Positions 17,041 to 27,702 are shown, numbered from the stretch's first letter. The stretch: DNA of 64,000 bases from Leucobacter chromiireducens (GCF_003917135.1 NZ_RPDI01000010.1:3794-67793), one strand, 5' to 3'. Notes: generated by a model not told the origin, from the sequence alone. Translations and numbers: made by a program.

Positions 17041-17071
17041 TTGACTGAGAGCGCGCTCGAACTTGTAGCCT
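17041..17071 (+). promoter_or_regulatory. MerR-type promoter with 19-bp spacer, leaderless
   Basis: TTGACT (17041-17046) and TAGCCT (17066-17071) are 19 bp apart, the overlong spacer characteristic of MerR-regulated promoters. The spacer contains the palindrome GAGCGCGCTC (17049-17058). TAGCCT ends 6 nt before GTG 17078, so the transcript should be leaderless. The MerR protein probably activates its own operon by untwisting this spacer. Confidence 0.65.
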
Positions 17072-17077
17072 GCTGCT

Positions 17078-17491
17078 GTGGCAGAAGAGGAGACAGGGCT
17101 CACGGTCGCGCAGATGAGCGAGACGACCGGGGTGACGGCGCACACCCTGCGCTACTACGAGCGCGCCATGCTCATCCGGCCGATCTCCCGGAGCCCGGGG
17201 AACCAGCGGCGGTACTCACCCGCGGACGTTGACTGGGTGAAGTTCCTGTTGCGCCTGCGTGAGACCGGCATGGGGATCGCGCAGATGCGCGAGTACGCGA
17301 CCCTCCGGGAGCAGGGCTCCGTGACCACAGCAGACCGCCTGGGCCTGCTCGAGGCGCATCAGACGGACCTGCACGCGCGAATCGCTCGGCTGCGTGCCCA
17401 CGAACAGGCGCTCTCCGCGAAGATCGCGGTGTACCAGCGCGAGCTCGCCGCGCGAGAAACGAATCGAGAGGACGGAGCGACTGATGGCTGA
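17078..17491 (+). CDS. MerR-family transcriptional regulator
   Basis: A 137-residue regulator. The N-terminal winged helix carries the family signature (TVAQMSETTGVTAHTLRYYE, then RRYSPADVDWVKFLLRLRETGM), followed by a dimerising coiled coil from about 75 to 130 and no C-terminal ligand domain. There is no cysteine, so metal or thiol sensing of the classic MerR/SoxR kind is not supported. The start is GTG 17078, without a leader. Its 3' end overlaps the carboxymuconolactone decarboxylase-family gene by 8 nt. The pair is a common actinobacterial arrangement in which the MerR protein controls a small AhpD-like protein. Confidence 0.88.
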   Translation: MAEEETGLTVAQMSETTGVTAHTLRYYERAMLIRPISRSPGNQRRYSPADVDWVKFLLRLRETGMGIAQMREYATLREQGSVTTADRLGLLEAHQTDLHARIARLRAHEQALSAKIAVYQRELAARETNREDGATDG

Positions 17492-17888
17492 CACACCGGA
17501 ACGGCAGCACCGCTTCGAGCACGGCGCTCAGGTGCTCGAAGCGATCGATGGAAGCGCGGGAACACAGGTGATTGACGCCCTCGGTGACATCTCACCGGAG
17601 CTCGCCCACCAGGTCGTCGCGTGGGGCTTTGGTGAGATCTACGCGCGTCCCGGCTTGGAGCCACGCGACCGGCAGCTCGTCACGCTCGGCATGCTGACGG
17701 CGCTCGGGGGCTGCGAGGCCCAGCTCGACGTCCACATCAATGCATCGCTGAACGTTGGCCTCACGCCCCAGCAGATCACCGAGGCGCTCCTGCACTCTGC
17801 GGTCTACTGCGGCTTTCCCCGCGCCCTGAACGCGACCTTCGCGGCGAAGAAGGTGTTCGCCGAGCGCGGCCTCCTCCCGGTTGAGTAG
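17484..17888 (+). CDS. Carboxymuconolactone decarboxylase-family protein
   Basis: A 134-residue all-alpha protein of the CMD fold. Family marks are GFGEIYARPGLEPRDRQLVTL, then GGCEAQLDVHINASLNVGLT and the terminal AVYCGFPRALNATFAAKKVF. In place of the AhpD CxxC peroxidatic pair it has CEAQLDVH, the form found in PcaC-like and uncharacterised members, so peroxidase activity is not supported. The ATG at 17484 overlaps the MerR stop and follows GAGAGGA. No other protocatechuate-pathway gene is nearby, so a role in aromatic catabolism is unlikely. Confidence 0.85.
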   Translation: MADTPERQHRFEHGAQVLEAIDGSAGTQVIDALGDISPELAHQVVAWGFGEIYARPGLEPRDRQLVTLGMLTALGGCEAQLDVHINASLNVGLTPQQITEALLHSAVYCGFPRALNATFAAKKVFAERGLLPVE

Positions 17889-17927
17889 GCGACGGCCCAC
17901 CGCCGAACTGGCGCCAGCGGCCGCCGG

Positions 17928-19646
17928 CTATTCCTCCTCGGTTGCGGCGCGCACGGCGTGCCGATCAGCGATGAGCGTGTCCCGCACTCGGCGGCGCAGT
18001 ACCTTGCCGATGAGCGACTTCGGGAGCTCCTCCCACACGAGGTAGGTGCTCGGTCGCTTGTACTCGGCGAGCTGCTCGCGGGCCGCGGCGCGAGCGGCCC
18101 CCTCGTCGAACTCGGCGCCTGGCTCGAGCACCACGGCCGCGGTCACCACCTCGGCCCCGCTGCCGCGCGGCACGCCAACCACCGCGGACTCGGCGACGCC
18201 AGGCAGGCCGTTCACCACGCGCTCCACCTCGCTCGGTGACACGTTGAAGCCGCCCGTGATGATGAGTTCCTTCTTGCGGTCGACCACGGTCACGAAACCG
18301 TCCTCGTCCTGCACCACCAGGTCGCCCGTGCGCAGCCAGCCGTCCTCGGTGAGCGTCGCCGCGGTCTCCTCCGGCCGGTTCCAGTAGCCGAGGAACACCT
18401 GCGGGCCGCTGATCAGCAGCTCGCCGACCTCGCCCTGCGCCACCTGGCGGCCAGGCTCATCCGGATCGACGACGCGGATGTCGGTCGAGGGGAACGGGAT
18501 ACCGATCGCGCCGATGCGCCGCTCGATCGTGAACGGGTTCGCGAGCGCGATGGGGCTCGTCTCGGTCAGCCCGTAGCCCTCGTTCAGCATGCTGCCCGCG
18601 AGATCCTCCCACCGCTTCACGATCGCGGGCGTGAGGGTCATCGCTCCCGAGATCGAGTAGACGACCTGGCTGAGGTCGAGCTTGCCGTCGCGCGCCACTC
18701 GCGCGAGCCGATCGAACATCGGCGGCACCGCGGGGATGAACGTTGGCGGGAATCGCTTCGCCGCCTGCGCAACCAGCTCGGGATCGAAGGTGGGGAAGAG
18801 GACAGCGCGGGATCCCGTCTCAACCGAGTAGATGACCGAGAGCAGCAGCCCGAAGGAGTGGAACATGGGGAGCAGCCCGTAGATGGAGCCCTCGCCGCGC
18901 GTGAACTCTGGCATCCACGCCGCCCCCATGCGCGCGTTCGCCCACAGGTTGCCGTGCGTGATCATCGCGCCCTTCGGGGCCCCCGTGGTCCCCGAGGTGT
19001 ACTGCAGGCACGCGATGTCGTCGCGCACGGGGCGCGGGTGCGACGCGGCGATCGGGGTGGCGCGCTCGAGTCGCGCGAACGGCACGGTTCCCGTGGTATC
19101 CGTGGTGAGCGCCGCGCGCGAGGCGCGCGCCTTCGCGATGGGGAGGCGCAGCGCAGCGCGGGTGGCGAGCGGCATCGCGCGCGTCACGTCGACGGCAACG
19201 ATCGTGGCGATCCCCAGCTCGGCTGGCAGCGACTGCACGGTTGCGACCACCTTGTTCCACGCGATCACCACGGTGGCGCCGTGGTCGCGGAACTGTGTTT
19301 CGAGCTCATCGCGCGTGTAGAGCGGGTTGTGCTCGACGACTACGGCGCCGAGCCGCAGCACCGCGTAGAACGCGATCACGTGCTGCGGCGCGTTCGGCAT
19401 GATGAGGGCGACCCGGTCGCCTGCGCGCACCCCGAGGTCGGCGAGGCCCTGTGCCACGCGGGCGACCCGGTCGCCGAGCTCGCGGTACGTCACGGTGCGG
19501 CCGAAGAAGCTGATCGCGTCGCGGTCCGCCCACTGCGCGCAGCGCTCGTCGAGCAGGTCGACGAGGGATCCGGTGACCGGCTCGATATCCACCGGGGTAC
19601 CCGGAGCGTAGAAGCGATTCCAGGCGCGCGTGTCATTCAACTGCAT
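17928..19646 (-). CDS. fadD: Long-chain fatty acid--CoA ligase / AMP-dependent synthetase
   Basis: A 572-residue adenylate-forming enzyme that activates fatty acids to acyl-CoA through an acyl-AMP. The P-loop-like AMP motif is YTSGTTGAPKGAMITH, followed by GYGLTETSPI (A5), the hinge motif DGWLRTGDLV, and the C-terminal catalytic lysine segment LPKSLIGKVLRR. Length and motifs are those of the FadD group. The start is ATG 19646; no ribosome site precedes it, but TACCCT ends 6 nt before it, which suits a leaderless transcript. The symbol reflects family membership, not proven chain-length specificity. Confidence 0.85.
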   Translation of the reverse strand: MQLNDTRAWNRFYAPGTPVDIEPVTGSLVDLLDERCAQWADRDAISFFGRTVTYRELGDRVARVAQGLADLGVRAGDRVALIMPNAPQHVIAFYAVLRLGAVVVEHNPLYTRDELETQFRDHGATVVIAWNKVVATVQSLPAELGIATIVAVDVTRAMPLATRAALRLPIAKARASRAALTTDTTGTVPFARLERATPIAASHPRPVRDDIACLQYTSGTTGAPKGAMITHGNLWANARMGAAWMPEFTRGEGSIYGLLPMFHSFGLLLSVIYSVETGSRAVLFPTFDPELVAQAAKRFPPTFIPAVPPMFDRLARVARDGKLDLSQVVYSISGAMTLTPAIVKRWEDLAGSMLNEGYGLTETSPIALANPFTIERRIGAIGIPFPSTDIRVVDPDEPGRQVAQGEVGELLISGPQVFLGYWNRPEETAATLTEDGWLRTGDLVVQDEDGFVTVVDRKKELIITGGFNVSPSEVERVVNGLPGVAESAVVGVPRGSGAEVVTAAVVLEPGAEFDEGAARAAAREQLAEYKRPSTYLVWEELPKSLIGKVLRRRVRDTLIADRHAVRAATEEE

Positions 19647-19652
19647 GCGTCA

Positions 19653-19658
19653 AGGGTA
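19653..19658 (-). promoter_or_regulatory. -10 box TACCCT for leaderless fadD transcript
   Basis: On the minus strand TACCCT is followed by TGACGC and then the fadD ATG, a 6-nt gap. No good -35 box is seen and no ribosome site is present between the box and the start codon. Confidence 0.4.
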
Positions 19659-19730
19659 ACCCCCTCGGGGGTATGCTTCGCGGTTTGCCCCCGACCCGGC
19701 TCTGGCGCGCATGGGCGAGTTCGGGCGAGT

Positions 19731-19810
19731 TTTCCCCACAGGCTGTGCAGAAGACGGTGGATAACTCGTACATTTGTGCCGAACATTCTGCACAGCCTTG
19801 TGGATAACTC
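19731..19810. promoter_or_regulatory. Cluster of DnaA-box-like sites inside an inverted repeat
   Basis: TGTGGATAA at 19799-19807 is a perfect DnaA box on the minus strand (TTATCCACA). GGTGGATAA at 19756-19764 differs by one base, and TTTCCCCACA at 19731-19740 is a weaker match. Both strong sites continue as CTCG, making a direct repeat. GGCTGTGCAG (19741-19750) and CTGCACAGCC (19789-19798) form a perfect inverted repeat around the first site. The rest of 19647-19946 has no gene. Confidence 0.55.
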
Positions 19811-19946
19811 GAAATGAGCTTCGAAATTACACGGCTGTCATTCGACGCCGATCGGCGTCCGAGCTTCTCGGGGTTCGCGCGGAATGAGCTGCGATGATGG
19901 CACCGACCGCACGCAGACCGTGATCCGCAATCCGAAGGGGGCTCCT

Positions 19947-20417
19947 GTGCATCAGCTCGCAGTCTCGCTTCGCCTGCGCTCGCTGCCATTCGTCGTCCTG
20001 GCACTCGGCCTCATCATCGGCGGCCTCGTCGCGATGCACGTGCTCACTCCCAGCAGCGCGCACGCTGGACACGCCGTGGCAGTCCCCTCGCCGACCGCGG
20101 AACCGCACGTGACGAGCATGGCGGGGCACGACAGGATCGGCACCGAGACGGGTGTGGCCGGCGCAGCGGACTGCGACGCCGCGTGCGGGAACGCGAGCGG
20201 GGGCGGGATCGAGGAGCCCCTCCACCCGCTCACGATGTGGATGATGGGCTGTGTCATCGCCCTCTTCACCGCCGTACTGCTCCTCCTCCCGCTCCTGCGC
20301 CGCACAGTCGGCGGAACGCGGGCGAGGATCAGCTGGCGCACGGCCGCGATCCCGATCCCGCCGTGCGCGCACCCGCCGCCCCCGTCGCTCATCGTTCTCT
20401 CGATCAGTCGGACGTGA
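19947..20417 (+). CDS. DUF6153-family protein, membrane-associated
   Basis: A 156-residue protein with two hydrophobic segments: SLPFVVLALGLIIGGLVAMHVL near the N-terminus and MWMMGCVIALFTAVLLLLPL near residue 95. Between them is an extracytoplasmic stretch with several His and Met residues (HAGHA, MAGHD) and a DCDAAC cysteine pair, features compatible with metal contact. The start is GTG 19947, preceded at 6 nt by AAGGGGG; an ATG at 19884 lacks such a site. It is followed by the DUF305 lipoprotein gene on the same strand, a frequent pairing. Function is not established. Confidence 0.75.
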   Translation: MHQLAVSLRLRSLPFVVLALGLIIGGLVAMHVLTPSSAHAGHAVAVPSPTAEPHVTSMAGHDRIGTETGVAGAADCDAACGNASGGGIEEPLHPLTMWMMGCVIALFTAVLLLLPLLRRTVGGTRARISWRTAAIPIPPCAHPPPPSLIVLSISRT

Positions 20418-20505
20418 TTCCGAGCTGACGCGCCCGTGACCGGTCGCGTCATTCGGCGCGCCAGTTTTGGCGCGATCCCACTCCCACTGATGAAAGGACT
20501 TTCCC

Positions 20506-21105
20506 ATGCGATCCACCACACGTCTGCTAACTTCCGCCGCGATGCTCTCCGCGCTGCTGCTCACCGGCTGCTCCGCCACCGGCGGCTCCGACAGCATGGC
20601 AGGAATGGACCACAACTCCGGGTCAAGCGACTCCTCGGCCGAAGCGGCGACGCACAATGCGGCCGACGAGATGTTCGTGACCATGATGATCCCCCACCAC
20701 GAACAGGCCATCGAGATGGCCGACGCGCTGCTCGCGAAAGACGGGATCGACCGCCGTGTCGTCGAGCTCGCCGAGCAGATCGCGGCGGCCCAGGGCCCAG
20801 AGATCGAAACAATGCGCGGCTGGCTCGAGGACTGGGGCGTCGAGCCACGCAGCGAGTCCGGCGGCATGGATCACGGCGGCATGATGTCCGAGGACAGCAT
20901 GGCTGAGCTGGCCGAGGCGAGCGGGGCCGAGGCCGCGCGGCTCTTCCTCTCGGGCATGATCGTGCACCACCGAGGCGCGATCGACATGGCGGAGCCGGTG
21001 CTCGAGGACGGCGAGAACCCCGACGTGCTGGCCCTGGCCCAGCAGGTGATCGACGGCCAGAGCGCCGAGATTGCGACAATGGAGCGACTGCTCAAGGAGA
21101 TCTAG
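20506..21105 (+). CDS. DUF305-domain lipoprotein
   Basis: A 199-residue lipoprotein with the lipobox LLLTGC (Cys 22), placing it on the outer face of the membrane. Two DUF305 four-helix repeats carry the His motifs MMIPHHEQAIEMAD (about residue 60) and MIVHHRGAIDMAE (about residue 150). Met and His are abundant (GMDHGGMMSEDSM), which suggests copper or other metal binding. AAAGGA lies about 8 nt before ATG 20506. With the DUF6153 gene 88 nt upstream it probably forms an operon for metal handling at the cell surface. Confidence 0.85.
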   Translation: MRSTTRLLTSAAMLSALLLTGCSATGGSDSMAGMDHNSGSSDSSAEAATHNAADEMFVTMMIPHHEQAIEMADALLAKDGIDRRVVELAEQIAAAQGPEIETMRGWLEDWGVEPRSESGGMDHGGMMSEDSMAELAEASGAEAARLFLSGMIVHHRGAIDMAEPVLEDGENPDVLALAQQVIDGQSAEIATMERLLKEI

Positions 21106-21118
21106 GCGCCGCGCACGC

Positions 21119-21157
21119 GCCCGGCCCCCGTTCGCGCGCTCGCGGCGGGGGCCGGGC
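21119..21157 (+). terminator. GC-rich hairpin downstream of the DUF305 gene
   Basis: A perfect 12-bp stem (GCCCGGCCCCCG at 21119-21130 with its complement at 21146-21157) and a 15-nt loop lie 14 nt after the DUF305 stop. There is no U-run. Its right arm belongs to the direct repeat that flanks the AbiE module. Confidence 0.6.
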
Positions 21158-21176
21158 GCCGGTGCCGCTTGTCAGC
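21134..21176. repeat. Left direct repeat flanking the AbiE module
   Basis: Two exact blocks are shared with 23243-23292: 19 bp (21134-21152 with 23243-23261) and 25 bp (21152-21176 with 23268-23292), the right copy having 7 extra bases between them. The repeat overlaps the terminator hairpin of the DUF305 gene. It is a candidate recombination (attL-like) site. Confidence 0.7.
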
Positions 21177-21189
21177 ACACACTGGCCCG

Positions 21190-22104
21190 CTACTCCCAGG
21201 CCAAACTTGTCGCTGACCATGTCTTGTCACGTGCGCTCCCAGCGAGGGCCGGGTCGATCAGCCGTGAGGCGAGACCTGCCGCCAGTTCCACCGTGCGGTA
21301 GTCGGCGCAGTGCGGAATCGGCCTGGCAAGCTTGGCGTAACCGCTGCCCCACGCACTCGGTACAACGAACTGAGGAATCGGATTCATGCCGCGTCGCTGC
21401 CGTTCAGTATCAATAGCGAAACCCAAGGCCTCACCGTCAATGTGTTGGGTGCAAGCGAAGACCACAATGTCGACAAGGTCCTTCTCCCTGCTCGACGGGC
21501 GCCCGTCGTAGTCGGACATCGTGGCACACACTTTGTCCGCAATCTGATCTACAACCGGATACAAGCGGTATCGATGGCTCGTCATCCTCGGCAGCGCCAA
21601 GGCGGTAGCCGGAAGCGAGGCGTGCACTGTTTCCGTCACACCCGCGCCGACAGCCAGGTCGACCTTCACGGTTCCCCGCTTCACGACCCCGATATACACG
21701 GTGAAGACGACGCGATACCCTTGGGTGTAGGGCTGAGTGTCCGCTTCGACCGAAGACTCATGGCCGGCGTATTCAAACCTAAAGTGGTCACCAAGATCGA
21801 CTGAAGCCAGCCACCTCAACTCTTCGAGCGCCGCGTCGAGGGGGAAACCCTGCCGATACAGATCGATGTCGAGCGTCGAGCGAGTAGAGGGAATCCTCGC
21901 GAGCATTCCCGCACCGCCCTTGAGTACCCACTCCGAGGCATCACCCGCGGAGAAGACTCGGCTCAGAAACCGATTGAAGTACTCCAACTGAATACGCTGA
22001 CTCACGTCCAGGGAACTATCCGTCCGCGCAGCCTTCTGAGCGGCATCCTTGATGGCAGATTCCACTCCGCGCGCGGTCGGATACGGCTCATGCAGCCCGG
22101 TCAT
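21190..22104 (-). CDS. AbiEii/AbiGii-family nucleotidyltransferase toxin
   Basis: A 304-residue DUF1814 nucleotidyltransferase, the toxin of type IV (AbiE) toxin-antitoxin systems, which in studied members modifies tRNA acceptor ends and aborts phage infection. The signature KGGAGMLARIPSTRSTLDIDLY has the GG, Arg-Thr and DxD residues of the family active site, with VKVDLAVG and KVCATMSDYDGRPSSREKDLVDIV following. Its ATG overlaps the TGA of the antitoxin gene by 4 nt (22101-22104), and AGGAG lies within the antitoxin end. Codon use and AT content are higher than in the surrounding housekeeping genes, suggesting acquisition. Confidence 0.88.
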   Translation of the reverse strand: MTGLHEPYPTARGVESAIKDAAQKAARTDSSLDVSQRIQLEYFNRFLSRVFSAGDASEWVLKGGAGMLARIPSTRSTLDIDLYRQGFPLDAALEELRWLASVDLGDHFRFEYAGHESSVEADTQPYTQGYRVVFTVYIGVVKRGTVKVDLAVGAGVTETVHASLPATALALPRMTSHRYRLYPVVDQIADKVCATMSDYDGRPSSREKDLVDIVVFACTQHIDGEALGFAIDTERQRRGMNPIPQFVVPSAWGSGYAKLARPIPHCADYRTVELAAGLASRLIDPALAGSARDKTWSATSLAWE

Positions 22105-23078
22105 TCGTCGTGCTCCTGCCGATCCGTGAGGGCGCCAGGCGAACCGAAACGAGCGCGAGGCGACGCTGACGTGTTGACCCACATCTGTGAGAAATTCTCG
22201 ATGAGCGAGGAAGTGAGATGCGGAGCAACGGTGGCGATAAGATCCCGCGAGGGACTCTCCGCGAGAAATCTCCACGTCTTCTCATCCATGAGCAGCTGCG
22301 GCGTGATCGTCCGCGTGAACGCGCTCATGTCTGGCAGCGGAACTGACGCAGCAATAGCCTTGAGATAGTTTTCCAGGATCTTTGAGCCCAGCGCCGAATT
22401 CGCCGGGATTCTGCTGGCCATGGAGTCGACGTCAAGACTCGCGATCTCCATGAGCCGGTTCAGCGCCGCGCTGCCGTCGTATCTCCGGAAGCCGTTGCGC
22501 TCGGCCAGCGGTGCAATGAGTTCCGTGAGGCGGTCCAGATCCAGTCTTCGGTTCCCTGCTGCGGCCTTCAGCCCGTCGGCAACCAAGCTCATGTCTCCCA
22601 CATCATCCAGCAGGTCTGCGACGGTTCGCTCAAGCGTCATCGCGGGAAGCCCCTCAACGATCGTGACGTCCCCCGCGTCGAGCACGCGCTGCCGATATCG
22701 GATCGCCACACGTTGTGTCTGTCGACGCTTGGGCACGACGAACTCGTGGAGGTTCGCCCACAGGTCACCGATGCCGTGGAGCATCGCCGCTGACGTGCTC
22801 GCGACGACGACACCATCAGCCCCATCACGGATCCGTTCCTCAGCCAGGCGCTTCGGCTCAGTACTGAGCCATGCGACGCGGAGGTCCTCAAACTGGTCAC
22901 TTGGCGCACCGGCATCGCGGTATACCCCGTGCGCCAGACGCTCCAGATGCCCGGCGTCCGCAAGACGAGCAAGTGTCAGACGGTCTACGCCACGCACACC
23001 CGCTTGAGCCGCAGTCACCATGCCCCACTGGGACGCGGTGATCTCCGCGATCACGAGCAGGGCATCTTCCGACTTCAT
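22101..23078 (-). CDS. AbiEi-family antitoxin (type IV TA system)
   Basis: A 325-residue antitoxin. The N-terminal winged helix-turn-helix (ITASQWGMVTAAQAGVRGV, then LTLARLADAGHLERLAHGVYRD) is the AbiEi DNA-binding domain that autorepresses the operon. The middle DUF5926/AbiEi_1-like domain contains ASTSAAMLHGIGDL and the RTVADLLDD segment. The start ATG 23078 is preceded 6 nt upstream by TACAAT and has no ribosome site, so a leaderless start is favoured over the ATG pair at 23120. It is the first gene of the two-gene operon. Confidence 0.87.
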   Translation of the reverse strand: MKSEDALLVIAEITASQWGMVTAAQAGVRGVDRLTLARLADAGHLERLAHGVYRDAGAPSDQFEDLRVAWLSTEPKRLAEERIRDGADGVVVASTSAAMLHGIGDLWANLHEFVVPKRRQTQRVAIRYRQRVLDAGDVTIVEGLPAMTLERTVADLLDDVGDMSLVADGLKAAAGNRRLDLDRLTELIAPLAERNGFRRYDGSAALNRLMEIASLDVDSMASRIPANSALGSKILENYLKAIAASVPLPDMSAFTRTITPQLLMDEKTWRFLAESPSRDLIATVAPHLTSSLIENFSQMWVNTSASPRARFGSPGALTDRQEHDE

Positions 23079-23084
23079 GCTTGA

Positions 23085-23113
23085 ATTGTAGCTCTTAGGA
23101 TGAAACAAACCAA
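23085..23113 (-). promoter_or_regulatory. Promoter of the abiE operon (leaderless)
   Basis: On the minus strand TTGGTT (23113-23108) and TACAAT (23090-23085) are 17 nt apart, and TACAAT ends 6 nt before ATG 23078. This is the best-formed leaderless promoter of the island. Confidence 0.6.
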
Positions 23114-23242
23114 GCATCAATGGGGGAAGTGCTCTTTTGCTCCCCGCGCCGGGTCGTCGTCAGGCGGCATGATCAGTTCGCAGTTCGGGTGAGCAAGGCT
23201 GGGCGGCGGCACCTGGCGCACAGTGGAAGCACGAGCGAAAGC

Positions 23243-23292
23243 GCGCGCTCGCGGCGGGGGCAGGGCGCCGGGCGCCGGTGCCGCTTGTCAGC
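23243..23292. repeat. Right direct repeat flanking the AbiE module
   Basis: Matches 21134-21176 in two exact blocks of 19 and 25 bp with a 7-bp insertion (an extra GGGCGCC-like unit) between them. It lacks the left arm of the terminator hairpin present at the other copy. The stretch 23114-23459 has no gene otherwise. Confidence 0.7.
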
Positions 23293-23459
23293 GAGCAGCG
23301 CCGGTGCGACAATTGGAGTGCAGACCTCCCCGCAGCAGTGCGGATATGGGGGTCTTGCTGTTCCCGGGCCCAGGCTTCGCGTGGCACTCGAAACGGGTCC
23401 CGCATCGCAAGGAATTCCTCGTACCAGCCCCACGCACATCCACCGCTAATCAAACAGTC

Positions 23460-23966
23460 CTGGCCTCAGCGGGGTGAAGCAGCGGCGCTTCGCGTTGAGC
23501 ATCTTGCGCTCAAGAAGAACTGAATGCGTATTGAGGACAAGATTCTACTCGCGCGTTGCGAAAACAAGTTCGGCACACCCAAAACCGGCGAGAAACGCAC
23601 AGTGCCGATGCCAGATTTCATCCGCTTCACACTCCGCAAACTCGCGAAAGGTCGCCCCCTAGGTACGTGTTCGGCACCGATGAGACGCCGATCCCCGCCC
23701 TCACGCGGAAAACTCCTGGTTTGCGTCGGCGGTGAAGGAAATGATGCGAGTGGATTCCGATTTCCCATGTGTCACTCCTCACGATCTGCGCCATACCGCG
23801 GGGTCACTGACGGTGAGCGCGGGCGCAAACGTTGGAGCAGTACAACAACGCGTCATCCGCGATGACGCTTGACGTGTACGCCAACCTATTCGATGAAGGC
23901 CTCGACGCGGTGGGGGTGAACCCACTTACCCCCCCCCCCCGTGCCGCATTGAAAGACTCGGCATAG
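23460..23966 (+). pseudogene. Decayed tyrosine recombinase (phage-type integrase), C-terminal half
   Basis: Three frames must be joined to read the catalytic domain. Pieces are RGEAAALRVEHLALKKN then a stop, FGTPKTGEKRTVPMP with FTLRKLAKGR, TPHDLRHTAGSLTVSAGANVGAVQ (the HxxR box and helix), and AMTLDVYANLFDEGLDAVG, which matches the usual integrase C-terminus. Frameshifts, an internal stop and loss of the N-terminal half show it is not functional. A 12-C tract sits at its end. The remnant lies just outside the right repeat of the AbiE module and is the likely trace of the element that brought it. Confidence 0.8.
23929..23940. repeat. Homopolymer run of 12 C
   Basis: Twelve consecutive C residues at the 3' end of the integrase remnant. 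This is the longest homopolymer noticed in the window. In a decayed gene it may have grown by slippage, or its length may be a sequencing estimate. Confidence 0.9.
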
Positions 23967-24032
23967 CGTTTGAAAAAGGCGTGTGGACGGCATACACTCA
24001 AATTACGTTCCGCCGGCATCGTCCGGAAAACA

Positions 24033-24062
24033 GGAAACCCCCACTCGAAAGTGGGGGTTTCC
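24033..24062 (-). terminator. Intrinsic terminator of the YjzC-like gene
   Basis: A perfect 13-bp stem (24033-24045 and 24050-24062) has a 4-nt loop (CGAA on the plus strand). Read on the minus strand it is followed by TGTTTTCC. It lies 31 nt after the stop of the small gene at 24094-24291. Confidence 0.85.
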
Positions 24063-24093
24063 GCCGTGAAAATCTATCTAGATCATCCCGAGG

Positions 24094-24291
24094 CTACGCA
24101 GCGGCAACTACGTCTTCTCGAATCAGTTCACGGTAGGCGCATTCTCCCTTGCGGTCGATGCACGGTGGGAACGTTGCACCCAGTTGATGGAATGTTGTCA
24201 CTCCATACTGATCTGCCCAGTATCCCGAGTAAGGCACCCGCTGGCCAGTCTTGTACTGGCCGTCGGGCCCCAGTCCGAGGTGGCGTTTCAT
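24094..24291 (-). CDS. YjzC-like small protein
   Basis: A 65-residue protein with no signal peptide or membrane segment. The sequence KRHLGLGPDGQYKTGQRVP, then YSGYWADQYG and FPPCIDRKGECAYREL, has the layout of the short YjzC-type proteins widespread in Gram-positive bacteria, with two Cys residues near the end. GGAGGT exactly 6 nt before ATG 24291 fixes the start, and a good terminator follows. Longer upstream readings in the same frame have no ribosome site. It lies between the integrase remnant and nrdF. Function is unknown. Confidence 0.7.
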   Translation of the reverse strand: MKRHLGLGPDGQYKTGQRVPYSGYWADQYGVTTFHQLGATFPPCIDRKGECAYRELIREDVVAAA

Positions 24292-24357
24292 CAGCCGACC
24301 TCCTTTTCTCCCTGCCGTGAGGTACTTCCTCACGTGGCGGGTCTTTTGAACGGCGAA

Positions 24358-24384
24358 GGGGTCCCTCGCGCATGCGGGGACCCC
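24358..24384. other. Hairpin in the spacer between nrdF and the YjzC-like gene
   Basis: GGGGTCCC (24358-24365) and GGGACCCC (24377-24384) form an 8-bp stem with an 11-nt loop. It lies upstream of the YjzC-like gene. The remaining spacer 24292-24543 shows no convincing gene; it may contain more debris from the mobile element. Confidence 0.4.
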
Positions 24385-24543
24385 GGCCGTCAAACTTGAC
24401 ACCCTCTTCACCTCGTCGGCCGCTGCCGTTGAGGAGAATGGGGAAAATGTGGGCAAAGGTGCCCTGATGGCAATTTTGGTCCCGCTGTGCCACTGGGCCA
24501 CCTCCGCTCATCATTTCGGGAAACATGAGTTTGATCAGGGGAG

Positions 24544-27702
<3,159 letters not shown>

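Noticed and set aside
19731-19810. Chromosomal origin of replication
   Set aside because: Only two good DnaA boxes, no AT-rich unwinding region, and none of dnaA, dnaN or rpmH nearby.
24033-24062. tRNA gene fragment as an integration site next to the integrase remnant
   Set aside because: The symmetrical stem with a 4-nt loop has no acceptor/T-arm pattern (no GTTCGAATC-like T-loop). It fits a terminator followed by TGTTTT on the minus strand.
24292-24543. A longer protein reading through the YjzC-like gene (up to 135 codons)
   Set aside because: GGAGGT sits 6 nt before the internal ATG 24291, and the upstream part has no family resemblance. The shorter gene is preferred.
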